From JACVRX01 sp046726315 (lineage in GTDB: Bacteria > Actinomycetota > Actinomycetes > Jiangellales > Jiangellaceae), in the NCBI GenBank assembly GCA_046726315.1, contig JBKPAG010000019.1, positions 1-64,000 of the forward strand: a DNA stretch of 64,000 bases, read 5' to 3'. Within the stretch, counting starts at the first letter, position 1. The number at the start of each line of letters is the position of its first letter. This document shows positions 32,822-41,139 of this stretch, in pieces. Both the position numbers and the translations under genes were made by a program. The notes under the pieces were generated by a model. The model was given only the letters and a program-made list of their open reading frames with translations, had not been told where the DNA came from and searched no databases.

Positions 32822-34917
32822 GCCGCGGCCTTCCGCCGGCTCTTCTGCTCGATCATGATCTCCTGGAGGTCGGCCAGGGGCTCGCCGTTCTCGTCCTGGT
32901 GGACCCGGATCCAGGTGCTGTCGGGTAGCAGATGCCAGGAGGCCACCCGATCGTCGAACGCTAGGTCGAAGAACGCGCGCAGTTCCGTTTCATGCGCCGT
33001 GCTGCCCAGCCGGACCATGGTCTCGACCCGCCGGTCGAGGTTGCGGTGCATGAGATCGGCAGAGCCGATCCAGTACTCGGGGTCGTCGACGTTCTGGAAG
33101 GCGAGGATGCGCGAGTGCTCGAGGAAGCGGCCGAGGGTGCTGCGCACCCGGATGTTCTCCGACAACTCAGGCACTCCGGGGCGGAGGCAGCAGATGCCGC
33201 GGATCCACAGGTCGACCGAAACTCCGGCGGCGGACGCCTCGTAGAGCGCGTCGATGATGCCCTCGTCGACCAGGCTGTTCAGTTTGAACCGCACCGCGGC
33301 CGGCCTACCTGCGCGATGGTTCTCGATCTCGGCCTGGATGCGGTCGACGATCCCGCTGCGGAGCGCCTGCGGAGCGACCAGCAGCCGCTCGTAGTCGGAG
33401 TCGATCGAGTAACCCGACAGCGAGTTGAAGAGATGGTTGACGTCCTCTGCGACCACGGGGTCGGCCGTGAGCAGGCCGAGATCCTCGTAGATTCGGGCGG
33501 TCTTGGGGTGGTAGTTGCCGGTGCCGAAGTGGCTGTATCGCCGGATTCCTCCGCCGTGGTCGGCCTCGTCGCGGACGACCAGGCAGATCTTGCAATGCGT
33601 CTTGAGCCCCACCATGCCGTAGACGACGTGCACGCCAGCCTGCTCGAGCTTGCGCGCCCAGGTGATGTTCGCCTGCTCGTCGAAGCGGGCCTTGATCTCG
33701 ACGAGAGCGAGGACCTGTTTACCGGCTTCGGCAGCGTCGATCAAGGCGTCGACAATGGGGGAGTCACCGCTGGTCCGGTACAGGGTCTGTTTGATCGCCA
33801 GCACTCGAGGGTCAGCCGCAGCCTGTTCGATGAACCGCTGGACGCTCGTCGAGAACGAGTCGTACGGGTGGTGCACCAGGATGTCGCCGGCGCGGATGGC
33901 GGCGAACATGTCAGCCGGTGCCGCGGATTCCACGTCGGGCAGGTCTCGGTGGGTCGCCGGGAGAAACGGCCGGTACTTGTGCTCTGCGCGGTCGAGGTCG
34001 GCGATCCGGAACAGCCCGGTCAGGTCCAGCGGTCCGGGCAGATTCAACACCTCATAACTCGACACGCCGAGTTCGCGTTGCAACAGGTCGAGGACGTGCG
34101 GGTCGACGGTTTCCTCTACCTCGAGACGGACCGCCGGGCCGAACCGCCGCCGCATCAGTTCCCGTTCCATGGCGGTGAGCAGGTTCTCGGCGTCGTCCTC
34201 CTCGACCTCGACGTCCTCGTTGCGGGTCACCCGGAACATGTGGTGCTGCAGCACCTGCATGCCCGGGAACAGCTGCGAAAGTTGTGCGGCGATGACGTCC
34301 TCGAGCGGGACGAACCGCTGCTCGGCGACGGGCAGGAACCGCGGGAAATTCGGTGGGACCTTCACTCGCGCGAAGTGCTCGGTCGCCGTCCGGGGGTTTC
34401 GGACGACGACGGCCAGGTTGAGCGAGAGCCCGGAGATGTACGGGAACGGATGGGCCGGATCGACGGCGAGTGGGGTAAGCACTGGGAAGATCCGTTCGCC
34501 GAACAGCTCACGCAGCCGAGCGTGCTCGGCGTCGTCCAAGTCGTCCCAGCGCGCGATCTCGATGCCCTCCTTGACCAGGGCTGGTAGCACGTCGTCATGG
34601 AAACAGCTCGCTTGTCGGGTCATCAGCTCGCGGGTCCGTCCGAGAGTTCCCTCGTGTACGTCCCGGGGAAGCAGGCCGCTGGCCGCGCGTACGGCGACGC
34701 CCGCGGCAATGCGCCGTTTGAGGCCGGCAACGCGGACCATGAAGAACTCGTCCAGGTTGCTGGAGAAGATCGCGAGGAACTTTGCGCGCTCCAGCAACGG
34801 CACGTCTGGGTCCTCAGCCAGCTCGAGCACCCGCTCGTTGAAGGCCAGCCAGGAGAACGCCCGGTCGAGGTACCTCTCCTCCGTTCGGACCTGCTCCATG
34901 GCCGCCACCATGACCAT
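32818..34917 (-). CDS. ppk1: Polyphosphate kinase 1
   Basis: About 699 residues, full length for PPK1, which makes long-chain polyphosphate from ATP. Visible are the N domain (FSWLAFNERVLELAEDPDVP), the catalytic His loop GLKTHCKICLVVR, RYSHFGTGNYHPKTARIYED, and the C-terminal second PLD-like repeat with SADLMHRNLDRRVETMV. Several close starts exist (ATG 34917, 34911 or 34899; frame to 34932) with no clear ribosome site. First gene of ppk1/CYTH-CHAD/mutT1, all overlapping. Confidence 0.96.
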   Translation of the reverse strand: MVMVAAMEQVRTEERYLDRAFSWLAFNERVLELAEDPDVPLLERAKFLAIFSSNLDEFFMVRVAGLKRRIAAGVAVRAASGLLPRDVHEGTLGRTRELMTRQASCFHDDVLPALVKEGIEIARWDDLDDAEHARLRELFGERIFPVLTPLAVDPAHPFPYISGLSLNLAVVVRNPRTATEHFARVKVPPNFPRFLPVAEQRFVPLEDVIAAQLSQLFPGMQVLQHHMFRVTRNEDVEVEEDDAENLLTAMERELMRRRFGPAVRLEVEETVDPHVLDLLQRELGVSSYEVLNLPGPLDLTGLFRIADLDRAEHKYRPFLPATHRDLPDVESAAPADMFAAIRAGDILVHHPYDSFSTSVQRFIEQAAADPRVLAIKQTLYRTSGDSPIVDALIDAAEAGKQVLALVEIKARFDEQANITWARKLEQAGVHVVYGMVGLKTHCKICLVVRDEADHGGGIRRYSHFGTGNYHPKTARIYEDLGLLTADPVVAEDVNHLFNSLSGYSIDSDYERLLVAPQALRSGIVDRIQAEIENHRAGRPAAVRFKLNSLVDEGIIDALYEASAAGVSVDLWIRGICCLRPGVPELSENIRVRSTLGRFLEHSRILAFQNVDDPEYWIGSADLMHRNLDRRVETMVRLGSTAHETELRAFFDLAFDDRVASWHLLPDSTWIRVHQDENGEPLADLQEIMIEQKSRRKAAA

Positions 34918-35044
34918 ATGTTGACACGGCAAGGTAAACGGGGATAGACGCCGGCACGGGCCGGAGTTGTCAGGGCTGAAAGTCGATGACCTGGATGGGC
35001 TGCCGCGCGGACAAGTCAGTCGGGCGGTAAGTCGTCGGCGTCAT

Positions 35045-35914
35045 TCAGGGGGACGAACTGGTGTACATGACGTCGACGGCGAGTCGCTCGAAGCTAAGAC
35101 CGCGGTAGAGCCGCACCGCACTCAGGTTGGACTCGTCGACATAGAGGATGACCCGGGCCAGGCCGATGTCGTTCAGATGATGCAGGCCGACCAGGGTGAG
35201 CGCCCTGCCCAGTCCGTGGCCGCGCTCCCTCGGATCGACGCCGACGACGTAGACCTCACCGGTGGAGTCGTCGCGCACCTTCGTCCAGTGGAAGGCGACC
35301 ATCGACGGTCCCCGCCTGGCGACGAAGAAGCCCGCCGGGTCGAACCACGGTTCCTTTGTGCGGTCGTGGAAATCCGACAGTGTCCACCGGCCCTGCTCCG
35401 GGTGGTCGGCGAATGCTCGGGCGTTCAGCGCGACCCACGCGTCGTCGTCGGCGCCCGGGACGAACGTGTCGACCACGATGCCGTCGGGCACCCGCGGATC
35501 AGGCAGGTCATCGGTTAGCGGCCGGCCCATCTGCCACAGCGACCGCACCGGCTTGAGGCCGGCCGTCGCCGCCAATGCCTGGGCGGCCGGTAGGTCACCG
35601 TGCGCCCAAATCTTCAGCATCGACTCGTCGGTAGTGGCCATGAGCTGGGCCACCAACGCCCGACCGAGGCCGTGGCGCCGGTGATCTGGGTGGACGACGA
35701 GTTCCGCAGCCTGGCTGGCAGCGTCGAGTTGTGCATAACCGACGGTGCGGCCGTCCTCGCGGACGAACAGGCGCGTGATCGGCGCGCTGGCGCGCACCTG
35801 GAGCATGGCCTGCTCGGAAAGCGGAGCGACGCCGTCGGCCTTGGTCGCAGCCTCGACGAGAGCGGCGACAGCACGGACTTCGTCGTCGACCAGCTGGTGC
35901 CGCGCCTCGATCAC
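35045..35914 (-). CDS. mshD: Mycothiol synthase
   Basis: A 289-residue enzyme that acetylates Cys-GlcN-Ins in the last step of mycothiol synthesis. It is a tandem GNAT: the N-terminal domain has LVVHPDHRRHGLGRALVAQL and the C-terminal domain VYVVGVDPRERGHGLGRALT followed by ILYVDESNLSAVRLYRGLSF, with the MshD-type PAGFFVARRGPSMVAFHWTK. ATG overlaps the glnR stop by 4 bp. This glnR-mshD order is the one seen in mycobacteria. Confidence 0.95.
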   Translation of the reverse strand: MIEARHQLVDDEVRAVAALVEAATKADGVAPLSEQAMLQVRASAPITRLFVREDGRTVGYAQLDAASQAAELVVHPDHRRHGLGRALVAQLMATTDESMLKIWAHGDLPAAQALAATAGLKPVRSLWQMGRPLTDDLPDPRVPDGIVVDTFVPGADDDAWVALNARAFADHPEQGRWTLSDFHDRTKEPWFDPAGFFVARRGPSMVAFHWTKVRDDSTGEVYVVGVDPRERGHGLGRALTLVGLHHLNDIGLARVILYVDESNLSAVRLYRGLSFERLAVDVMYTSSSP

Positions 35915-36630
35915 CGACCGACGCGTTCGGGCACCTGGCTGCGGCGAGGAGGGATTGGCGCGACGAACCGGTAGCCGACGTTGCGTACGGTTCCGATCAG
36001 CGCCTCATGATCGGGGCCGAGCTTCGCCCGCAGCCTCCGCACGTGGACGTCGACCGTGCGGGTGCCGCCAAAGTAGTCGTATCCCCAGACCTCTTGCAGC
36101 AGCTGCGCCCGCGTGAAAACGCGGCCCGGATGCTGAGCGATGAATTTGAGCAGCTCGAACTCCTTGTAGGTGAGGTCGAGTGCTCGCGCGGAGACGCGGG
36201 CGGTGTAGGTGGCCTCGTCGACCACCAGGTCGCCGGAGCGGATCTCGTCGGGCACGTCGTCGCCAGACTGCGCCGCCGCGAGCCGGCCATGCGCGAGCCG
36301 TAGCCTGGCCTCGACTTCGGCCGGCCCCCCAGTGTCGAGCAGCACGTCGTCGACACCCCAGTCGGCGGTCACTGCGGCCAGGCCGCCTTCGGTGACCACA
36401 GCCATGAGCGGTACGTCGACACCAGTCGTGCGAATCAGCCGGGTGAGCCCACGGGCGTGGCCCAGGTCTCGGCGAGCGTCCACGAGCACGGCGTCGCACG
36501 CCGGAGCGTCGAGCAGGGCGGCAGCCTCAGCCGGCGCCACCCGGACGTCATGCAGGAGCAGGCCGAGTGCAGGAAGGACATCAACCGACGGGCGCAGGGC
36601 GTTGGTCAGCAGGAGGATCGTGGATCCCAT
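35911..36630 (-). CDS. glnR: Nitrogen response regulator GlnR
   Basis: A 239-residue OmpR-type orphan response regulator. The N-terminus LLLLTNALRPSVDVLPALGL, TEGGLAAVTADWGVDDVLLD and the winged-helix C-terminus (ALDLTYKEFELLKFIAQHPG, GYDYFGGTRTVDVHVRRLRA) are nearly diagnostic of actinobacterial GlnR. GlnR controls glnA, amt, nir and related genes without a cognate kinase, and the receiver Asp pocket is atypical. ATG 36630 lies 7 nt after ggagg; longer frames (to 36975) are shadows of the divergent hydrolase. Confidence 0.95.
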   Translation of the reverse strand: MGSTILLLTNALRPSVDVLPALGLLLHDVRVAPAEAAALLDAPACDAVLVDARRDLGHARGLTRLIRTTGVDVPLMAVVTEGGLAAVTADWGVDDVLLDTGGPAEVEARLRLAHGRLAAAQSGDDVPDEIRSGDLVVDEATYTARVSARALDLTYKEFELLKFIAQHPGRVFTRAQLLQEVWGYDYFGGTRTVDVHVRRLRAKLGPDHEALIGTVRNVGYRFVAPIPPRRSQVPERVGR

Positions 36631-36709
36631 CTGGCCTCCTACGGCCGAATACGCAACGGGACCCGGAGGGCGTCGCTGCCCGGGCCCACGTGTTGACAGG
36701 ATAGGGCAC

Positions 36710-37501
36710 GTGAGGGCCACCCAGTTCCGCTTGCCCGCGGATCGGGATGGATTCGGGTTTCGGCATCGTCTGCAAACGGACGACGGAGTGGTCGTCGTCG
36801 CAGAACATCTGCCGCCGACCGACAGCACGCGGAGCGTCGCGGTGGTCGTCGTCCACGGCTTCACCCTGCACTCCCGGCATCCTCGGATTCGGCGAATCGC
36901 CGGGTGGATGCGCCCCGCCGCCGGGCTGGTCCTGCTCGATCTGCGCGGGCATGGTGGTTCCCGGGGCGTTAGCACGCTCGGCTGGCACGAGGTGCGCGAC
37001 GTCGAAGCCGCGGTCGGCTGGGCCCGGTCACTCGGCTACTCGCAGGTGGCGACGTTGGGCTTCTCACTCGGCTCGGCGGTAGTGCTCAGACACGCCGCCC
37101 TGTACGGCGGAGTGGACGCCGTTGCGGCGGTCAGCGGGCCGGGGCAGTGGTATTACCGCGGCACCCGGAGGATGCGCACATTGCACCGGCTGGTGCTCAA
37201 CCCTCCGGGTCGCGCCGCGATCTGGTTCGTCAGGCGCACCCGGATCATGCGCGACGACTGGGCCGAGCCGTATCCCATCGATCCGGTCGCCGCAGCGGCA
37301 GCGATCGATGTTCCGCTGCTGGTGGTTCACGGAGAGCGCGACGACCTGTTTCCTGCCGAGCATGGCCGGCGAGTGTCGGCTGCGGCCGGCACCCTGGCAA
37401 CGTTGTGGGTGCTGCCCGAGTTCGGGCACGCGGAGGGTGCGGTCGACGAGCCGCTCGCCCGCCGAATCGCCGACTGGCTGGTGGCTCAGTGCCACGCGTG
37501 A
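36710..37501 (+). CDS. Alpha/beta-fold hydrolase
   Basis: A 263-residue serine hydrolase: oxyanion region VVVVHGFTLHSRHPRIRRIA, nucleophile elbow GFSLGSAVVLRH, Asp in VVHGERDDLFP, His in PEFGHAEGAV. GTG 36710 gives a compact N-terminus (VRATQFRLPADRDGF); the frame opens far upstream by chance. The substrate is unknown. It is coupled to the next gene by GTGA. Confidence 0.87.
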   Translation: MRATQFRLPADRDGFGFRHRLQTDDGVVVVAEHLPPTDSTRSVAVVVVHGFTLHSRHPRIRRIAGWMRPAAGLVLLDLRGHGGSRGVSTLGWHEVRDVEAAVGWARSLGYSQVATLGFSLGSAVVLRHAALYGGVDAVAAVSGPGQWYYRGTRRMRTLHRLVLNPPGRAAIWFVRRTRIMRDDWAEPYPIDPVAAAAAIDVPLLVVHGERDDLFPAEHGRRVSAAAGTLATLWVLPEFGHAEGAVDEPLARRIADWLVAQCHA

Positions 37502-37749
37502 CGTTGCGATACTGGGCTTCCCTGCGGGCCGCCGCCGGAAAGGCCGAGGAGGTCCTCGACGCGGCGACGCTGGCCGACGCGTTGGCCTCGGCCCGCCGCC
37601 TGCACCAGGCTCAGCACCGGTTCTCCGCGGTGCTCGACATGTGCTCGGTGGTGGTCGACGGCAACCCGGCTGGGCGTCGCGACCACACCACGATCGCTCT
37701 CGATGACGGATCCGTTGTCGAGTTGTTGCCACCCTTCGCGGGGGGGTAG
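37498..37749 (+). CDS. MoaD/ThiS-family small ubiquitin-like protein
   Basis: An 83-residue beta-grasp protein (VTLRYWASLRAAAGKAEEVL; DHTTIALDDGSVVELLPPFA) ending in Gly-Gly, the terminus that accepts sulfur as a thiocarboxylate. It overlaps the hydrolase stop by 4 bp. Without moaE or thiazole genes nearby it could serve molybdopterin, thiamine or another sulfur-transfer pathway. Confidence 0.85.
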   Translation: MTLRYWASLRAAAGKAEEVLDAATLADALASARRLHQAQHRFSAVLDMCSVVVDGNPAGRRDHTTIALDDGSVVELLPPFAGG

Positions 37750-37754
37750 GGGTA

Positions 37755-38519
37755 GTGCTCTGGGAAGATCCTCTGGTGTCCTCGGTGCTGTCGGCGGCCC
37801 TCGTGGCGGTGCTCGCCCTCGCGGCGGCGGTCGGACGCCCTTTCCTCGGGGCCGGAATCGCTGCGGTGCAGGTGGTTTTCACCATCGGCGGTGTGCGTCC
37901 GGCGGCTGTGCCCGCGGCACGATCGGGGGCGTGGCTCGCCTTGGTCGTATCGGTCGGCGCCTCGGTGTGGATGGTTGTCGGCGACCCGAACGACATGTGG
38001 CCGGTCGCCGCGCTGCTCGCTCCGGGAGTCGTCGTCGCGATCACGATTCAGCTGGCGCGACAAGACGGCCGGCATGCCATGACCGGGTCGTTGGCCATGA
38101 CCGTCGCGGCGTGTGCGCTGGCCGTCCTGCCGGTGGCTTGGCTGGCGTTGCGGGCGGCCGCCGGAGGGCTGCATGCGGTATGGCTGGGCCTGCTGGGCGT
38201 TGGTGTGGTCGGGCTGGCTGAGCTGTTGCCATGGCCGGTCGCTGCCAGGCGGTCGGCGGGGATTCTGCTCGCAGGAGCCGCAGCCGCAGGTCTGACGCTC
38301 GTTGCCGGTGGCGTTGCGACGACAGTGCCGGCCGTCGGCGGAGTGGTCGTCACGACTTTCGCCGCCCTGACGGCCGCGGCTGCCATCGCCGCGGTTGACC
38401 GGGTCACCGCGGAGGCGGGCGGAAGCTCGGCGGGCGGGCTGACGTCACTACGGGTGACCTTGCCCATCGTGGTCGCAGCGCCAGTTTCTTACGTTCTCGG
38501 ACGGATTCTGGTCGGATGA
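37755..38519 (+). CDS. Polytopic membrane protein of unknown function
   Basis: A 254-residue Ala/Val/Leu-rich protein with about eight transmembrane helices. The only soluble signature is a short GDPNDMWPVAAL loop. It resembles the hypothetical membrane proteins that sit before ECF sigma genes in actinobacteria. GTG 37755 is 5 bp after the MoaD-like stop. Its own stop overlaps the sigma start, so it is co-translated with that pair. Confidence 0.8.
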   Translation: MLWEDPLVSSVLSAALVAVLALAAAVGRPFLGAGIAAVQVVFTIGGVRPAAVPAARSGAWLALVVSVGASVWMVVGDPNDMWPVAALLAPGVVVAITIQLARQDGRHAMTGSLAMTVAACALAVLPVAWLALRAAAGGLHAVWLGLLGVGVVGLAELLPWPVAARRSAGILLAGAAAAGLTLVAGGVATTVPAVGGVVVTTFAALTAAAAIAAVDRVTAEAGGSSAGGLTSLRVTLPIVVAAPVSYVLGRILVG

Positions 38520-39100
38520 ATCATCGGCCCGCTGAACCAGGCCCCTTCGGCAGGCGTGCCCCAGGTGTGAGGGCACCGGTGGCCGACGAGGATCTCGTCC
38601 GGGCGCTCTACGACGAGCACGCCGCTCCGCTGATGGGCTACGTCCTTCGGCTCGTCGGCGGGGATCGCCATCGCGCAGAAGACGTCGTGCAAGAGACACT
38701 GCTGCGAGCGTGGAAGCATCCGGACTCGCTGGCTCCGGATCGAGGCTCGGCCCGGCCATGGCTATGGACAGTGGCCCGGCATCTGGTGGTCGACGGCGAA
38801 CGAGCCCGCCGGGCGCGGCCGGCCGAGGTGGCCGAGTCGGCGCTCGGGGTTTTCCCAGTCGATGATGGCGTGGACCAGGCGCTGGTGGCACAACTCGTGG
38901 CCGAGGCGATCGAGACGCTGAGTCCGGAGCACCGCGCGGTCGTCATCGAGACGTATTTCCGAGGTCGTTCCGTAGCCGACGCCGCGGGGGTTCTGGGAGT
39001 TCCGGCGGGAACCGTGAAGTCGCGGACCTACTACGCGTTGCGAGCCCTGCGCCTGGCGCTGGAAGAACGCGGAATCACCGGTCCGGAGGAGGCGACATGA
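38516..39100 (+). CDS. ECF sigma factor, SigL-like
   Basis: A 194-residue ECF sigma factor: region 2 LYDEHAAPLMGYVLRLVGGD and RAEDVVQETLLRAWKHPD, region 4 LSPEHRAVVIETYFRGRSVA and AGTVKSRTYYALRALRLALE. It is paired with the ZAS anti-sigma that overlaps it by 4 bp. In mycobacteria SigL with RslA responds to oxidative and envelope stress; the same role is likely here. Confidence 0.92.
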   Translation: MNHRPAEPGPFGRRAPGVRAPVADEDLVRALYDEHAAPLMGYVLRLVGGDRHRAEDVVQETLLRAWKHPDSLAPDRGSARPWLWTVARHLVVDGERARRARPAEVAESALGVFPVDDGVDQALVAQLVAEAIETLSPEHRAVVIETYFRGRSVADAAGVLGVPAGTVKSRTYYALRALRLALEERGITGPEEAT

Positions 39101-39771
39101 CCTCCTGCGACGAAGTCCGGATCTCGCTGGGTGCGCTGGCTGTGTCTGCGCTGGACCCTGACGAGGAACTGCACGTACGCGAGCACGTGGCCGGTTGTGA
39201 GCAGTGTGCCGCCGAGCTAGCCGAGCTGTCGGGGACAGTTGATCTACTGGCAGCGGCGAAACCACTGGCTTTGCCGGCGGCGGTCCAGCCGGATCGCCGG
39301 GTTCTCGACGGATTGCTCGTGACCGTCCGGGAAGAACGCCGAAGGGCGCGGCGACGCCGGTTTGTGATGGGTCTGGCCGCTGCCGCCGCTGGTGCCGTGT
39401 TCGCCGGAACGGGCGCCCTGCTCGTTGGCGACGACGATCCGGCCCCGCCAGTTGAGCCCATTGCCACAGCCGAACTCCATGGGTCGGCCGGCGCGGTCGC
39501 CCTCGACGTGGAGCTGTTCGCGAAGGCCTGGGGAACCGCAGTGCACGGCGCCGTGGCCGGTGTACCTCCCGGCGCAACGTGCAGCCTCGTCGCTGTCGGC
39601 GTCGACGGCAGCCGTGAGGTGGCGGCGACGTGGACGGTTCCCCGCAGCGGCTACGATCCGGAGACCGGAAAGCTTTGGTTCGACGGCGGAGTCGGCCTGC
39701 GGCCGCACGAGGTCAGCCGGTATGAAGTCGTCACGACAACCGGCGACGTACTCGTCGTCGCCCCCGCCTGA
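39097..39771 (+). CDS. Zinc-finger anti-sigma factor (RslA-like)
   Basis: A 224-residue single-pass membrane protein. The cytoplasmic ZAS domain has H-x3-C-x2-C (HVAGCEQCAAELAEL) in residues 1-75, then one transmembrane helix (FVMGLAAAAAGAVFAGTGAL), then an external domain (AELHGSAGAVALDVELFAKA, GATCSLVAVGVDGSREVAAT) resembling the anti-sigma-K-type extracellular fold. It should hold the SigL-like factor until a stress releases it. Confidence 0.9.
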   Translation: MTSCDEVRISLGALAVSALDPDEELHVREHVAGCEQCAAELAELSGTVDLLAAAKPLALPAAVQPDRRVLDGLLVTVREERRRARRRRFVMGLAAAAAGAVFAGTGALLVGDDDPAPPVEPIATAELHGSAGAVALDVELFAKAWGTAVHGAVAGVPPGATCSLVAVGVDGSREVAATWTVPRSGYDPETGKLWFDGGVGLRPHEVSRYEVVTTTGDVLVVAPA

Positions 39772-39847
39772 GCGAAGAGGTGGCAGGCAGGCGACCGGGC
39801 ACGCCGCCCGTCGGCCGGATCAAGCGCCAGGCTCAACGCCACAAAGC

Positions 39848-40011
39848 CGATCAGGTGAACAAACGGGCCCTGACGGTGCGTTAGCTCACCTGATCGTTTT
39901 CGGTTCACGATGTGAGACGCAATCAGATGCAGAACTGGCCACGATCCACGCGTCCTGGTGCACCTGATCGTCAAAATACAGGCGATCAGGTGCAGTAACG
40001 ACGATCAGGTG
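39848..40011. repeat. Cluster of CGATCAGGTG decamers in an intergenic gap
   Basis: Five exact copies of CGATCAGGTG occur: plus strand at 39848, 39983 and 40002, and its complement CACCTGATCG at 39887 and 39961. A degenerate copy (aatcagatgc) lies at 39921. Copies 39959-39970 and 39983-39994 extend to a perfect 12-bp inverted repeat (tgcacctgatcg / cgatcaggtgca) with a 12-nt loop. The cluster fills most of the 284-bp space between the anti-sigma gene and the thioredoxin gene. Confidence 0.85.
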
Positions 40012-40055
40012 CACGTCGGGGGAACAGCCCGGCCGGTGGGAGGCGTTTGGCCAGC

Positions 40056-40481
40056 GTGACCGGACTTGCCGTGCTCGTTGCCGTCCTACTGGCGGCTACG
40101 GCCTTCGGCTTGTGGCGGGCGAAAACTGGGGGCTGGCTGACGGCGCCGCGGTCGAGACACAACATGCCGCCGGCGCTTACCCGCGATGACATCGGCCAGG
40201 ATCTGGGCGAGCGGGCGACGCTGGTGCAATTCTCGACGGCGTTCTGCGCCCCGTGCCGGGCGACCCGCCAGGTATTGGCCCATGTCGCCAACGCGGTCGA
40301 TGGCGTACGCCATGTCGAGATCGACGCGGAGTCCCATTTGGATCTGGTCCGCCGGTTGGGTGTCACGCGGACGCCAACGACGTTTGTCCTGGACCATCGC
40401 GGGCAGGTCGCGAAGCGTTCGGCGGGGGTTCCCAGGCTCGCCGAGGTCACTGGTTTCGTTGATCAGATGGGCCGTGAATGA
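40056..40481 (+). CDS. Membrane-anchored thioredoxin-like protein (ThiX-like)
   Basis: A 141-residue protein with an N-terminal anchor (GLAVLVAVLLAATAFGLWRA) and a thioredoxin fold with active site FSTAFCAPCRATRQVL and cis-Pro loop TRTPTTFVLDHRG. It corresponds to mycobacterial ThiX (Rv0816c position), upstream of cysA2-type sulfurtransferase. GTG 40056 follows gggagg at 12 nt; TTG 40047 is the alternative. Confidence 0.88.
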   Translation: MTGLAVLVAVLLAATAFGLWRAKTGGWLTAPRSRHNMPPALTRDDIGQDLGERATLVQFSTAFCAPCRATRQVLAHVANAVDGVRHVEIDAESHLDLVRRLGVTRTPTTFVLDHRGQVAKRSAGVPRLAEVTGFVDQMGRE

Positions 40482-40546
40482 GACAGCCATCTCATTATTC
40501 GAGCGGATCGGTGACATCCTCGACTCTGCACCGTAGCCTCAGCTCC

Positions 40547-40624
40547 GTGTTCCGGCCGGAGCTGACCAAGCGGCGCGCGATCGATCTCGGTCGCGTGGCC
40601 ACCATGCTCTGTCGCCTGCCCTGA
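40547..40624 (+). CDS. Cysteine-containing leader peptide for the sulfur operon
   Basis: A 25-residue peptide, VFRPELTKRRAIDLGRVATM followed by LCRLP, fitting the actinobacterial family of short leader peptides with an LTKRR-x-DL-x-RVA core and a Cys near the end. These precede cysteine and sulfur genes and are thought to attenuate them according to Cys-tRNA supply. An in-frame ATG at 40478, overlapping the thioredoxin stop, would give 48 residues; the GTG 40547 version matches the family better. The downstream gene is a DUF4395 membrane protein and then a sulfurtransferase. Confidence 0.72.
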   Translation: MFRPELTKRRAIDLGRVATMLCRLP

Positions 40625-40713
40625 CCGGCCAGCCCTAGGTGCCGCCGCATCGTCGGCTCTGCGGGCCTGTCCACAGCTGATGTCCTATCCAGCCTACGTC
40701 AGGGAGCATTCCG

Positions 40714-41139
40714 ATGGTCGACCCTCGCGGCCAGCGCTTCACCGCAGCCGTCACGACCGTGGCCCTCGCGCTCGTCCTGCTGACCGGCAGCGGCTGGCTG
40801 CTGGCCCTGCAGGCTGGCGTCTTCGCGGCCAGTGCCCTCGGCGGGGTCGCCGCCTCGCCGTACGGTTGGCTGTTCGCGCGCGCCGTGCGCCCGCGTCTGG
40901 GCCCGCCAGCCGAGTACGAGGACGCACGGCCGCCGCGGTTCGCTCAGGCGGTTGGGCTGCTGTTCGCTGCCACCGGCCTGGCTGGCTTCGTCGCCGGCTG
41001 GTCTCTGGTCGCCTACAGCGCGGTCGGTGCAGCCCTGGCCGCCGCGTTCCTCAACGCCGCCTTCGGGCTCTGCCTGGGCTGCGAGATCTACCTGGCATTC
41101 CGCCGCGCCATTCCTAGATTGACGGAGGTCACCCGATGA
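40714..41139 (+). CDS. DUF4395 membrane protein
   Basis: A 141-residue protein of the DUF4395 family, with transmembrane helices around LALVLLTGSGWLLALQAGVF, GLLFAATGLAGFVAGWSLVA and the C-terminal CLGCEIYLAFRR, whose CxxC suggests thiol or sulfur chemistry. It occupies the position of Rv0817c, between thiX and cysA2. Its stop overlaps the sulfurtransferase ATG by 4 bp. Start ATG 40714. Confidence 0.88.
   Translation: MVDPRGQRFTAAVTTVALALVLLTGSGWLLALQAGVFAASALGGVAASPYGWLFARAVRPRLGPPAEYEDARPPRFAQAVGLLFAATGLAGFVAGWSLVAYSAVGAALAAAFLNAAFGLCLGCEIYLAFRRAIPRLTEVTR

Noticed and set aside
32992..34587. A 531-residue plus-strand open frame
   Set aside because: It is antisense to ppk1, has repetitive V/D/R-rich composition from GC-rich codon shadowing, and no recognisable domain.
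39848..40011. CRISPR-like array
   Set aside because: The repeated unit is only 10 bp, occurs on both strands, and the spacing is irregular; no cas genes are present.
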